This document shows positions 33,480 to 46,449 of a DNA stretch of 64,000 nucleotides, piece by piece. The stretch's first letter is position 1; each line of letters starts with the position of its first letter. This stretch comes from Ridgeia piscesae (taxonomy: Eukaryota; Annelida; Polychaeta; Sabellida; Siboglinidae), in NCBI GenBank assembly GCA_025642075.2, contig JAODUO010000048.1, positions 382,001 to 446,000 on the forward strand, read 5' to 3'. The notes below the pieces were generated by a model, which saw nothing but the letters and a program-made list of their open reading frames with translations, made no database searches and was not told the origin of the DNA. The translations under genes and the position numbers were made by a program.

Positions 33480-34162
33480 CGTGTTTCCTCTATACGTGCA
33501 CATCGGAATCAACTTGCCAGAGAACACAACAACTACCTACCGTGACCACTCAGACACACATTTGTGATCACATCAATCACGGATGCTATGCATATCGACC
33601 ACGCGTCTGCCACGAACATTATGTGCAAAACAGACGTCGCGTCTTGAGCCGTAACGCAATTAATTCGTCCTCAGAGCCTCGTAAAGTGCCTGTTTTCCGA
33701 GAGCAATAGTGGTCGAAAGTGACTCGTTATTTATTGCAGCTAACGTCAGGTCTCATCCGACGAACTCAACTACTCAGCTGCGAGCCATCTCGTCGGGGAT
33801 GATGCCCGCCAACGCCACAAAATTGCAGATCGCGCGGGAGAAAACATTTCACTCCTTCTCTCGAGAATATTGATTGCGGTGTACGGAGCCGATGTACGGG
33901 GGTGGCGATTCCATTAGGGCGCTCCACCGCACGCCATGCTCACACCACCAGTACGCAGGGCTGGCGCACCCACAGGAAATTGTGGGAGCCACTTTTTATT
34001 CGACCAAACTATCTGGAGGCTGCTGATTGCTAAGAGTAAGAAAGCATTAGAACGTTCCAGGTTGTGGCGTTGATCCTTTTAGAGATTCGCTGTTCAGAAC
34101 GGCATGTTGCCTATTTTACAGATAAAAGTGTTCTCGCCCTCTTGTTCACACACGCGCGCACA

Positions 34163-34194
<32 letters not shown>

Positions 34195-35900
34195 CACACA
34201 CACACAATTCTGGCCAACGGTATGTTGGAAAAATTATGTAATTACGACAACTCTGCTTGAGCGGCCACATTTGGGATACGTGTTTTTACATTGAACATTG
34301 TCAACAGGATTTAAGTATCCACGCGTCCATATACACAAATAAACGGTATCCTTTTTGCGAGGTAGGAGGCTGACTATGTGTCGAGCAGCCATCCCAAGTG
34401 TTACAGAAGGTGACGCCGATTCAGATTGGCACAACGGTGGCATGTGATTATATAAGCGGGTTAAAATACAGCGAAATTGGGCTGAGGAGTCAGTGAATGT
34501 AGTTCGTGAAATAGACGCATTTACAAGTGTAGCACGATGACATTAAAACGTTTCTTGGTGGCCAGTTATTTTAAACCATCGACAACAGTTCGTACGACAA
34601 AAAGTGTGGCCTTTATTATACTATTCGTTTACCGGTGTATCTTATTAGTAATTCAACTGGCTGAAAACTGCCACCGACCATCACCATGACTTCGCGGCCG
34701 TTAACTCAAAAATGCCCATTTTCGATGTTGAACACAGTGACCTAACTGTTATATATAACGTCTGCTGTAGCGGGCGTCAATCCTACCTTGTCAGGGCAGA
34801 GTTTTTTGCTCAACATTATCTGGACACAGACGGTTTCTTTGTATAATGAAAATTAACGAATCAACACGTTGCTTTACATAATGCTAGCTATAAGCCTAAG
34901 GTGAATTCACGAAACAAGGATAATTTATACCAGCATTTATTTTTATTTTTGTGGTGTCAATGAAAAAGCATGAGATCTGGTTCCCCAACATGATTCTAGG
35001 TGGTAGCACTGCGGTTTAGTTTATCAAAAGTGAATTAGGTGGCAGCACCTTTATCTATTATTGTGTTTTCAAGAAAAACGTTTTGCATGTCACTGGCGAT
35101 TATATGAATAACCTGGAGGAATATAATTTATGGACTCTCTGACTATGTGCTGACGGTTATGGATAAATATATCAAGATGTGCATGGAAGTAAGGCTATCT
35201 GTATCGATATATTTTTTTCAAACGGCAAAAATGCTTGAGATTCATAGGTTGCTACGTGCGAACGTGAAATGGACGCTAAATGCGCAAGTCTCACGCTTAA
35301 TGGGCGTGACTTGGTAGCTGCGGACCAAGTTGCATATTCTTTGTGCCAACGAAGTACAGGTGAAACGTCTGCACGACACACCACAGCTCAAATCAAGTGC
35401 TGCTAACCAGTAGTCTGTTCACTGCGAGCATGACCTTATAGCGCCGATTCCCTCTTTTGATGAAAGGTCAAGACGAGTCCCGCATTTGTCGGTCTCGGCG
35501 GTCGCTGGTAGGCCTCTGCTTCCAAAAAATTGCACCCGATTGTCATAGAATCCATACATGTTGCACGCGTTTCTTCGATACGCAAATTAGTCAGAGGAGG
35601 GTGATCTCAGTCCAGTCGTGTTGTACACGACTCGCACCACGTAATTGGAGAGGAACTGAATCAAAATCGCTGGTGAAAACGGGCCTTAGCGTTCACATAG
35701 GTTTGCCCTCGCCTTCTGAGGCGACTAGTCATAATCAACGACGGTTGACATCGAATGGTTATTGTTTAGTCAATTCCAGCGGCAAATGTACAGTGTTTAA
35801 CAGAACCTTGCCGAGCTCTGTGCCATATACTGGAAGTGTCATTATTCTGTGGCCTGTGAGACCTAGATTTTATTATTAGACTCTACTATAGGTTGTTGCG
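33480..35900. other. intergenic, no gene seen
   Basis: Upstream flank of the SOCS-box gene. The only recognised element is an (AC)n tract at 34146-34206. Short frames show no coding character. Confidence 0.4.
34146..34206. repeat. (AC)n microsatellite
   Basis: CGCA repeats passing into CA repeats. Confidence 0.9.
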
Positions 35901-35904
35901 GGCA

Positions 35905-36640
35905 AGTCAGTGAGTGAGTGAATGGATAGATGAGTGAATGAGTAGGTGAGTGGATGAGTGAATGAGCAGGTGAGTTGGTGAGTGAATGAGTAGGTGAGTG
36001 GGTGAGTGAATGAGCAGGTGAGTAGGTGAGTGAATGAGTAGGTGAGTGGGTGAATGAATGAGCAGGTGAGTAGGTGAGTGAATGAACAGGTGAGTAGGTG
36101 AGTGAATGAGTAGTTGAGTGGATGAGTGAATGAACAGGTGAGTGAATGAGCAGGTGAGTAGATGAGTGAATGAACAGGTGAATATGTGAGTGAATGAGCA
36201 GGTGAGTAGGTGAGTGAATGAACAGATGAGTAGGTTAGTGAATGAGCAGATGAGTGGATGAGTGAATGAACAGGTGAGTGAATGAGCAGGTGAGTAGATG
36301 AGTGAATGAACAGGTGAGTAGGTGAGTGAATGAGCAGGTGAGTAGATGAGTGAATGAATAGGTGAGTAGGTGAGTGAATGAGCAGGTGAGTAGATGAGTG
36401 AATGAACAGGTGAGTAGGTAAATGAATGGGCATGTGAGTGGATGAGTGAACGAACAGGTGAGTAGGTGAGTGAATGAACAGATGAGTAGGTTAGTGAATG
36501 AGCAGATGAGTGGATGAGTGAATGAACAGGTGAGTGAATGAGCAGGTGAGTAGATGAGTGAATGAACAGGTGAGTGAATGAGCAGGTGAGTGGATGTGTG
36601 AATGAACAGGTGAGTATGTGAGTGAATGAGCAGGTGAATG
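35905..36640. repeat. GTGAGT-rich minisatellite, part 1
   Basis: Degenerate about 24-bp units (GTGAGTGAATGAGCAG, GTGAGTAG) built on a 4-bp GTGA/ATGA step. CAG/GTGAGT, an exact match to a strong 5' splice site, recurs in most units. A 185-codon open frame on the minus strand is a composition artefact. Confidence 0.9.
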
Positions 36641-37530
36641 GGTGAGTAAACCTCTAGGTGAGTGTATGTGTAGGTGAGTGGGTGAGTAGACCTCTAGGTG
36701 AGTGTATGAGTAGGTGAGTGGGTGAGTAAACCTCTAGGTGAGTGTATGAGTAGGTGAGTGGGTGAGTAGACCTCTAGGTGAGTAGGTGAGTGTATGAGTA
36801 GGTTAGTGGGTGAGTAGACCTCTAGGTGAGTGTATGAGTGGGTGAGTAGACCTCTAGGATAGTAGGTGAGTATATGAGTAGGTGAGTGGGTGAGTAGACC
36901 TGTAGGTGAGTGTATGAGTAGGTTAGTGGGTGAGTAGACCTCTAGGTGAGTAGGTGAGTGTATGTGTAGGTTAGTGGGTGAGTAGACCTCTAGGTGAGTA
37001 GGTGAGTGTATGTGTAGGTTAGTGGGTGAGTAGACCTCTAGGTGAGTAGGTGAGTGTATGTGTAGGTTAGTGGGTGAGTAGACCTCTAGGTGAGTATATG
37101 AGTAGGTGAGTGGGTGAGTAGACCTCTAGGTGAGTAGGTGAGTGTATGCGTAGGTGAGTGGGTGAGTAGACCTCTAGGTGAGTAGGTGAGTGTATGAGTA
37201 GGTGAGTGGGTGAGTAGACCTCTAGGTGAGTGTATGAGTAGGTGAGTGGGTGAGTAGACCTTTAGGTGAGTAGGTGAGTGTATGAGTAGGTGAATGGGTG
37301 ATTAGACCTCTAGGTGAGTATATGAGTAGGTGAGTGGGTGAGTAGACCTCTAGGTGAGTAGGTGAATGTATGAGTAGATGAGTGGGTGAGTAGACCTCTA
37401 GGTGAGTAGGTGAGTGTATGAGTAGGTGAGTGGGTGAGTAGACCTCTAGGTGAGTGTATGAGTAGGTGAGTGGGTGAGTAGACCTCTAGGTGAGTGAATG
37501 AGTAGGTGAGTGGGTGAGTGAACGAGTGTG
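36640..37530. repeat. GTGAGT-rich minisatellite, part 2
   Basis: About 20 units of roughly 40-48 bp containing GGTGAGTAGACCTCTAG and GGTGAGTGTATGAGTAG. It is contiguous with part 1 and clearly derived from the same GTGAGT-type module with an added ACCTCTAG segment. Confidence 0.9.
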
Positions 37531-37534
37531 TAAG

Positions 37535-38285
37535 CGAATGTAAGCCTACACACCTGGCAAATAAACGCGTCGGTACCTGGGGATACTGAGGGTGAGTATA
37601 CTCCATGCCAATATTGAGGGATATGCAGGATTAGCAGGAGACGCTGCTGCTATGGTGGGGTGTGGCGGCTAAACAAACTCAACAGTGTCCACCCTCTCCG
37701 CCGATGTCACGATCCGTGGCACACCGATGCCGAAGTGGAAACAGCACACAGATCCAGTTAAGCCCCAATAGTCAGTTCGTTTCAATGCCGGTCATTTAAT
37801 CACAAATCCATATTAAAGCCAACAATGCACCTGACTTTCATCGATTTTCCCCGCGTCTTAGAAAATAACTGATGAATGGCGTTGGTTGTTTCACAAAATA
37901 TCCGCTGTCATGCTGGGAGTGATCCAATAATTCGCTGACAGCTAGACTATGCGCGGCTGTTGCTGATAACAAATAAGCAATTTTACTTGCGCGTTGCTGC
38001 GTTACGAGTCGGCCAGACCGACGCAGAAGTCTCACGGGACCGCGTGAAATTAACCGACGTGTACTGCGAAGCACAGTTTCGGTTTGAGGGGAAACGGCGG
38101 CGGTGTAAAAATATATTTCCGTATGCAATGTGCGTTCGCACAGTGGTACACTGACATGTAGAAGGCACGCATTTATTAAGACAAACCCCCAATTGTATAC
38201 CAGCCCCAAATTGTGCATGTTGCAAAATTTCGAAATGACCATGTCATAATATTTGCCTGGCGTCTCACACAACACTTCCGGGCTG
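37535..38285. other. no gene seen
   Basis: Mixed-composition intergenic DNA between the GTGAGT minisatellite and the CRE repeats. Confidence 0.35.
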
Positions 38286-38289
38286 CCTG

Positions 38290-38457
38290 CATGACGTCAC
38301 ACGACAAGGGTGGGATGGAGAGGGGTGTTCATGATGACGTCACACGACAAGGGTGGGGTGGAGAGGGGTGTTCATGATGACGTCACACGACAAGGGTGGG
38401 ATGGAGAGGGGTGTTCATGATGACGTCACACGACAAGGGTGGGGTGGAGAGGGGTGT
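38290..38457. repeat. four 43-bp repeats, each with a CRE palindrome
   Basis: TGACGTCA starts at 38292, 38335, 38378 and 38421, exactly 43 bp apart, each followed by CACGACAAGGGTGGG and AGAGGGGTGTT. Copies alternate GGGATGG, GGGGTGG, GGGATGG, GGGGTGG, so the array is a duplicated 86-bp dimer. TGACGTCA is the consensus CREB/ATF site. Confidence 0.95.
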
Positions 38458-38658
38458 TGGTCATTTTCGCGAGGGCGTTGTAAGTTTTGCCATGAAAACA
38501 GACTATAACGGATGTTGTGAAATATGTCCACGAAACAAAGGCAAATATTTATTATAACATGCATAATTTTCTAAAATGTTAATTAATTAAAAAAAAGCAA
38601 TAGGAATGATGATCATTTGAATGTTTCGAAAAATGCATATTTCTGCAAATATTAAATA

Positions 38659-38795
<137 letters not shown>

Positions 38796-39270
38796 CACAT
38801 ACATATATACATATATAATTTCTATCAACTATTGAGTTGACATCTCGTGGTCAGAGGCGTCACAAGCTCCCGTGGTCAATCTATAACTGATAGTATACTT
38901 AATATGTAGACATTTGAGACGGTATGGAGATGAATGCCTCTAGAGTACAGGTCGTCATCCTTTCTAAGAGCCATCGAAAACGAGTATGGATGTGTTTTCA
39001 CCGAATGGCCAGAGCCGGACTAACTAGTCTTAGAACGACAAGCAGCACCTGGTGGCGTCTCGGTGATTTACAATTAAATCGTGATATGGCGGTAATGACA
39101 CAGAGCGTAACTTAAGCAGTACGTCCGAGTCGCTAACTATTCCGAGAAGATCGTTTGGCAGAGAAAGTTCATTCAGGTCAAAACATCCGTCGATGTATCG
39201 AACCAATAGTGGAGAGCGTTCCTTGCACAACTGTTATGAAGCCAGCGTTGTCTTAGCATCCTCCCAAATG

Positions 39271-39310
39271 ATCAGACGGGTCGTTGCGCTATCAGACGGG
39301 TCGTTGCGCT
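39271..39310. repeat. 20-bp tandem duplication
   Basis: ATCAGACGGGTCGTTGCGCT occurs twice in direct succession, ending just before MITE copy C. Confidence 0.9.
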
Positions 39311-39319
39311 GCGCAACCG

Positions 39320-39490
39320 TACCCCTGGCTGATCGTTCCCTCAAACCGTGGAAGTGAGCGGAGTCGAACAATAACATTATAGCAATTGATTTCGCCAGTC
39401 GTTGATGCGTCAGCCGCGGGAACCGCGCAGTTTGAAGACAGATACATAATTGGTGGGATTCCCAATGTAATGACCCATTCGCCTGGCTAT
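39320..39490 (+). mobile_element. TA-flanked MITE, truncated copy C
   Basis: The left end is TA-CCCCTGGCTGATCG, followed by AAACCGTGGAAGTGAGCGGA and GGATTCCCAATGTAATGACC as in copy B. The right end is missing beyond about 39490. Confidence 0.6.
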
Positions 39491-39499
39491 CGATGATCC

Positions 39500-40800
39500 G
39501 TCTCAGTAGTAACCCGACGAAAGGCCCGACCTTCTTCCAAAAACTACGACGTGTGCAAGAAAACACATGATATATCAATTCTGTATTGAACGATGAAATA
39601 TTGTGCTTGAAAATATGTTGAACTGACCGTAGCATAATTGTGAACTAATCGCGGTCAGTTGATGTCCAGCCACTCACTCCACCAAGGATATTTTGTCTAA
39701 TTGTTCTAATATTACTATTTCAAAGGTATATCCCAAATATGCTATAATTCCCCAAAAAATCGAGAGGCCCACGATATTTCAGTGGCAACACAAAAAATAG
39801 CGTAATAATGAAATAAATGCATTTTGAGGAGCATCTGAAAAAATCAAAGAAAGTAAACAAGTTAATGATTTCTATATTACAAAATATGTGTTAACTGTTG
39901 ACAAATCCATTTTAACCATTGCTATGTCTAGTGCTGTTATCATTTATCTTTAAAAGTATGAGTTGCCAAGGCGACAACAAGTGTCGTGAATAGAAGTTTA
40001 GTTGCATTCAAATTTTTTTTTAACAGCCGCTTGCTTCCAATGAATGTGAAGGCATCGAATTTACTAGCTACTTTCGAGGCTCTGGTAGCTTATAATCACC
40101 CAGCCCCACACTTCACTTAGAGAAACAACGTGGGTTGTTCTGTGCGACGCGGGACCATGGAGTGATTAGACGTCTGCCCACAACGCTTCCGGCAGACTGC
40201 CAGGTTTGTGTCTTTTTTACTGCCTGTTTTGTCACTACAGGATGCATTGACAAGAAAACTCTCGTTAGAGCATTGACGTCGGCTACCGCTAGGGCTTCGG
40301 CCAATTACAAAGCCACCGCGTCTTGTGGCAACGTCTTCCGTTCTCGTTATAGCTCCTAACAATTCAGCCGCAACATAATTGTCGGCATTATTAAAATACA
40401 TCAGGCCAGTCATAATCATAAGACTACTGGCAGGAGTAGGATTTATCATGTAATCTTTCAAAATTGCTTTGTTTTAGGAACGTTTAGTTCTAGAAAATGT
40501 GAGGAATCCATTTCCCACGAATATCCTTAACACGATGTGTTTTCACACGTTTTTTGGTGTGCGCGCGTGATGTTGGCATAATTTTGACGCTGTCTGCCTC
40601 TCATCCTAGCGTCTGATTTACCACACACCGACATTTGCGGTGGCAGCTGCCCCTTGTCCCTCTATGGGACTACCACACAATGATGGTCCATTGTAGTAAC
40701 ACTGTGTCTACTGGTGCGTTTTGCTAAACAATCATTGTGCGAAACCGCGACTGAGAAGCGTGGGGCGTTACCCTTTTTTCAACAATTTATATTGTATGTA
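39500..40800. other. intergenic, no gene seen
   Basis: Open stretches on both strands at 40113-40461 show no recognisable protein features. Ends in a (TTG)n tract at about 40809-40861. Confidence 0.35.
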
Positions 40801-40865
40801 TAATGTAGTAGTAGTTGTTGTTATTGTTGTTGTTGTTGTTGTTGATGTTGATGTTGTTGTTGAAA

Positions 40866-41610
40866 TACATTTCAATTCGCTTCGCCGAGGACATACTCAC
40901 ATGCGCTAACACACCACATGAACTACAACAAACGCTACAGGAATTAGCTGATGAAGGTGAAAATCGGGGTCTGAAGATGAACAAGTCGAAGACAAAGGTG
41001 ATGATGGAAAATGATACACCAATATATGTAAACAACACTCAGGTCGAGAACGTTGAAAGCTACATCTACATGGGACAGAGATACAGCACCAGAGACAAAA
41101 ACTAAGACAATGATATTAAAACAAGAATCACGGCGGCCGGGTGGACAGCATTCGCCAAGCACAACGACATCTTCAAGGGTAACATTGGAACATGCTTGAA
41201 CAGACAACACTGAAGTCTACAACTCATGCATACTTCCAGCTACGACATACATCGCGGAAACATGGGCACTCACCCCCCCCCCACGCAATGGACAAGCTAG
41301 CACCCGCACAAACAAAGATGGAAAGGAGTGTGCAAAACATTACATACCGGGACAGAAAAATAAACATCTGGCTAAGAGAAAAGACAAAGGTCACAGACTT
41401 GATTGAACAAGTCAGAAGTCGGAAGTGGACCTGGGCAAGAATACGAGATAACTGACGGACACTGCGTATCACAAGATGGAAACCCTACGAAACGAAAAGA
41501 CCTAGAGGAAGGCGTGGACAGACGAACTATAGACGACTACTGGCAGAGCATAGCGCAAGACAGGCAGATGTGGAAGCAGCATGTTGAGGCCTTCGCCCAA
41601 TCACGGGACA
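40866..41610 (+). pseudogene. RTE-like reverse transcriptase fragment
   Basis: The plus strand reads FAEDILTCANTPHELQQ (FADD catalytic motif degraded to FAED), GLKMNKSKTKVM, YIYMGQRYSTRDKN, a stop where Gln is expected, then GWTAFAKHNDIFKGN, ILPATTYIAETWAL and MERSVQNITYRDRK. This is the C-terminal third of an endonuclease-reverse transcriptase, broken by stops and frame changes. The (TTG)n tract directly before it replaces the 5' part. An (ATG)n tail follows, as expected for RTE-type 3' ends. Confidence 0.75.
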
Positions 41611-41621
41611 CTATGGTTACA

Positions 41622-41774
<153 letters not shown>

Positions 41775-41779
41775 CTTAT

Positions 41780-43385
41780 TATGCTATTGCTATTGCTTTT
41801 TGTTAAAATATTTGTATTACGAACATGTCCCACATGTTGAGTTCATATAAACAAGATCATATTATATCACACTAAAACGCCTATTTCAGTATTTTAATAG
41901 GGACTACAACTGTCTGGGTAATGGCGGAGGGACACCAGTTGTGTCCTTATACCTGAAGTTCGCGCCAGTCGTCACCAGCCACCGTGTGTCTGCCATAGTT
42001 GGCCCATCCCACCCTGTCCCAGCCTCTCCCCATTATCCCGATGGCAATGTCAATACTCCTCCCGTCGCCGCTTCCACGGAGTCCACCGTAACTAGGTCAG
42101 GGTAATTAGCATTTGAATGCCTTCGTGGATCTGCGGACACTACACAGCCAGGGCCATGTAATCCACATCCGGTGATTTCACAATTCTTCATTTCACGCTA
42201 GTGAGACAGCTAATACACTACAGTGAGCTATCGTCTCTATGTATGCGTCCGTTTAGCAGTCGATGGAACGCGATTTCTTAGGCTTAGCCCTGGCATAGCG
42301 TAGATGATAACATTATGAGGTCAGCTGGAAATGGAAAACGCACGACACACGAGTAGCCGGGAACACCACAGCGAAAGCGCATCATTAGAATACAAGTCTT
42401 TTCTGTGGCAACGACAATACCACTTACCAGATATAACGACGCTATCCAGTTCATAACATTGGCGTCACAACAGTGTCATTCAGCAGCGTACCAGACGAGC
42501 TCAAAGGCGAGCGAGCCACGGCATTGTACAGCCTGTCTTGACTCGCGCGCGAGTCGAATGCCAGTGGCAGTGTTTACATCCGCGGCCAGCGGAAACACGG
42601 CGCTAGTCGCGTGCGGCCGTAATGAGGTCTACGCCAGCGCAATGGCGTTGTTTATGTGTAGAGTGTAGAGGAGGCGCCGCATGGGGTGGTTAGTATGTGT
42701 ACAGCGGAGCTCTTCGTTGTTGACGGAACTTTCTGATAATGTGAAGCGACCGTTATTAAAATACATCACACCAAATCGCCAACAATAACTAAACCGTATT
42801 TATGTGTACAGTACTATAATATAGAGTATAGTTAGCGTCTGAGTGCATGTGTTGAATATGCATGTTTGCAGTAATTTACCGACTATATGCACGTGCATGG
42901 CCGTCCGGAGGGGGCAACTAAGGTCACACTTGCCCCGACTGATGTGAACCTGACATCTCTAGATGTATTTTCGTCAGTCAAACGATAATTGCGTTAGCTT
43001 TACATTTTATGTTGTGCGTAATACTATATATAGGCCCTACGTTTTAGATTTTATAATATGTAATATCATCAACCGCCTATACTGCAGTTATGAAATCAGA
43101 AATACTGTTTTGTCATATATAGTTGGATATGAACATGTTATCGCTGGCAGCCGAGGTTCGGAAAGCGATCAGTCTGCGGCAGATGCTATGGAACAGACGC
43201 TATCCTAGAGCATAGGTTTATAAATTAATCTACATGTTGAACAGTGCACTTAATTCACTTTAATGTCCATGTCCAGTGGTCGAGATTAACCAGAAGCTGA
43301 AGGAAGCATCTGTTTTGCATCTGTACAATATAAAGAACACTCGTCAAGTATATGACAATCAACGCTGGATCACCCATTTAATTGT
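41780..43385. other. intergenic, no gene seen
   Basis: Contains a CpG-rich patch at about 42540-42680, but no exon or promoter can be assigned. Confidence 0.35.
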
Positions 43386-43395
43386 CTATTAGGGG

Positions 43396-43660
43396 AAGGG
43401 TGGATAAAATGGGCCCCCTCTGTCACAGCATTCATGGTATACAGTGCAGTCAAAACAACGGTAGTAATATTTACAGACCCTTCAGGGGACATAATTCAAC
43501 GTCGTATTTGTTTCTTTGGTGCGAATCCTGGGAGTGTGGAGAGTGGACAAACCAGCCATGTGCCGGCCATGAGTGTGGCAGGTTTATGTGCGAGATTTGC
43601 GCCAATGATTAAGTGGCATCGCATAGCGTTGTGAGGGAGCCCATTTTGCCATCCACGTTT
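43396..43660. repeat. imperfect inverted repeat, possible small MITE
   Basis: The left arm GTGGATAAAATGGGCCCCCT (about 43399-43418) pairs with the right arm GAGGGAGCCCATTTTGCCAT (about 43634-43653) with a small gap. No target duplication was identified. Confidence 0.4.
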
Positions 43661-43689
43661 TACAAAATAATAAAATGGGCGCCTTTTTA

Positions 43690-44980
43690 AAAACTCGTCT
43701 GACGTATTATATTTATTAAGATAGAATAACTAGAGTGTATGTACTTAGACAATTATACATTACTTGCTAGGTAGTGTAGCACAAACATTAACCATTTTGG
43801 TACATAAATGTCAAATGCTTTAGGAGTATATGCATGTGGCTGGAAAGACACTTCTCGCACACTCCTAAACCGCCTGATACTCCGTTTGAAGCCTAGGTCA
43901 TCTTATCACAGGAGCCACTGGCGCCTCGGAGCACGCAGAGTCACAATAAACACGACATTCGCAGCTCGCTAACTCCAGAAAAATACCAGGAGCAGAATCG
44001 TGATCTCTACACCACGTGTGTTGAGCTGACCAGACTTTGGCAACGAAAGACAAAGGTAGGTTGTCTTGACAAGTTAATCGGCATGGTCAGACAATTCCAT
44101 GAGGCCATGCGACCTCAGGTTTCGAACGACAATTACCCAGTTGGCAACGATGGTGTGTAGGGGTCTACTCTGTATAGCATGGTGTTCGCGGCCATGCTGT
44201 CCGGTGGCTTCAGAAGGTATGACGACGGTATCTAATACACATAAACCACCGTTCTCATGGAAGGTTGTTAAACTTGTGAATACTTCAAGGGAAGACGGAC
44301 GTATTTGGATGTTATTCACGATTGCATGTCTGGCTTTGCTCTCAACAACAGGTCTTTGCAACTAAAGCAGAAATACAGATTCTACACTGAATGTGACAAC
44401 TTCGGCTTTATATCATTAGCTCGAAGAAATCTACGTTTTATGCATCAGCTAACCACCCCCCGGCAAGCAGCACGTGGAACCAGAAATCAATGTGAAAGAA
44501 CTATAGCAGTGTTGGATAAATTCACTTTTACTCCAGGGTTCTCCACACTGATGATGACACCAATTGAGTCATTGCGTTTGGAAGTACTACACGCGCGACG
44601 GTTTGGGAAAGAAGAGAAATTATCTATCATTCCACAGAAACAGCTCTGATGTAGGCACACGGCATCGTGTGCAACCTCGATTGTTTCGGGACGTATGCCT
44701 AATATAATTGCCTATAATTGGTGTCATGACGGTTCCTCAAGACACCAGTACAACATTTGACACGGCTAACATTGACAAACGGTTGCATGAACACTATTCA
44801 ACAATAGTAGTATTTAATGGACCATGATATTATTACTGGCCGGTCGGCAGATATACATGACTGGCAGATCCCAAATAAAGTGCTACGATTGCATGGGTTG
44901 TCTTCTTCGAACGCATCCACCATCTATCAAAATATTCGACGTACCCAAGGGTTTGATAGGTACATGGACTAATGAAGTTC
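43690..44980. other. no functional gene seen
   Basis: Open frames at 44305-44649 and nearby lack recognisable domains. They may be upstream remnants of the RT fragment that follows. Confidence 0.3.
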
Positions 44981-45029
44981 AAAGCACACACAGGACACCC
45001 GGCGGGCCACTGGTGACATTTACAAGAAA

Positions 45030-45146
45030 CAAAGCAATATTAGGATCTATACATCGTGCTTTAAATTACCATAGATTCGCTGATGACGTTGAGCACTTGC
45101 TGATCCAGTGCGTCTCGCCAACATGATACAGCCTCGATCAATGCTG

Positions 45147-45194
<48 letters not shown>

Positions 45195-45330
45195 CTCGAA
45201 CTCAATTTTGACAAAACCGAGTTTACAGTTCTGCAATCGCTACCCGATCTACGTGTTAATTTACGTCAGCCACCGCATGGAACATCACGGCTTAGGATGC
45301 GGCTAAGAATCCGTGGGCTTCTATTTTGAC
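45030..45330 (+). pseudogene. RT fragment interrupted by an (AT)n tract
   Basis: The plus strand reads RALNYHRFADDVEHLLIQ (a FADD box) up to about 45126. After the (AT)n tract at 45143-45193 it reads LELNFDKTEFTVLQSLP, matching the LxLNxDKTE motif that follows FADD by about 40 residues in jockey/CR1-type RTs. The spacing is roughly preserved, so the microsatellite occupies the middle of the RT palm. Confidence 0.45.
45143..45193. repeat. (AT)n microsatellite
   Basis: About 25 AT units inside the RT remnant. Confidence 0.95.
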
Positions 45331-46410
45331 CGTTGCAAATGCAGTACGTTAGACCGCATCTTCTCCAGCTATTTTCGTTGACGTGCTATACAAAGACACA
45401 CCATTATCTGATGATTTCCCGCGCGGAATAGGTGCAGCCGAGGGATGTCGTGCAATGGGCAAACCGAACAGGCCTAAGGCTAGCACTAACCTAACGAGAT
45501 AATTAATTGTGCCCGTAAAGGCGTAATGATCGACCTTGGTCTTGGAACCAGCGTCCGGTCTCCGGATACGACGGTGGAATAAGCAGTCGCTCAGCCAGAT
45601 GACTCACTCGTCTGCTGATATTCGACAAGCTGGTAAAAACCGAGCAACGGAAAACTAGCTGAATTCCGAAAGACACAACTTTACAGTAGCCAGAAAGACG
45701 ACAATGAAAACGGTTGTGATTAGGTGGCGCCATCTGCCGATCATGTTTGACACGAATAGCCATCTAAAATCAGGAGTTTATACAAAATATTTCCGTTCCG
45801 TTTATTGTAAAATGTTTTGCTGCTTAAAATTATTGTTTTTAATTCTTTGTAATATACGCAATTTAAAATTAATTATGTTAATATAAATATTTCATATTTC
45901 TATGCCTACATTTCATTACAAAATTGTGTTTTATTATTAATCGCATAATTACGGCAACCATACTTCGGTGTTATCTGACGAGTTCAATGCGTTTAACGTC
46001 AACACTCATTGCGTAGTTCAATCCCTGTGCATGAATATTCATTATAATTGGCTGCATAATTAATCAACCCCGTGGCAGCAAATTCGGTGATATAGTTGTG
46101 TACTGGCTTGTTGTGCAGCTAACACCCAAGTTATGCATACAAAGTCAAAAGTAGCAGAACAAATACTTATGGGAAATTATGTTTTAATAGAGTACATGTA
46201 CATCTCTAATGTAGATAAGCTTATGAAGAATACTTCTAAACTATATCTATACTAGAATACCACCCACCAAAATGTGTTTTAATTATTTAAATATTGTTTA
46301 AATCTATATAAAGATTTATTATCATAAGTATCATACAAAAGTTATACTACAGGTATTATATCATTACATATTTACATGTATAACCGGCCCTGATGCCTTT
46401 GATTTGGTCA
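45330..46410. other. intergenic, no gene seen
   Basis: AT-rich; nothing recognised. Confidence 0.4.
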
Positions 46411-46411
46411 T

Positions 46412-46441
46412 CTGTCTCTCTCTCTCTCTGTCTCTCTCTCT
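46412..46441. repeat. (TC)n microsatellite
   Basis: Short TC dinucleotide run with one G interruption. Confidence 0.85.
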
Positions 46442-46449
46442 ATATACAT

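Noticed and set aside
35876..36433. 185-codon minus-strand frame rich in His, Ser and Thr
   Set aside because: Composition artefact of the GTGAGT minisatellite.
44305..44649. 114-codon plus-strand frame
   Set aside because: No recognisable domain or splice context; may be a remnant upstream of the RT fragment but this cannot be shown.
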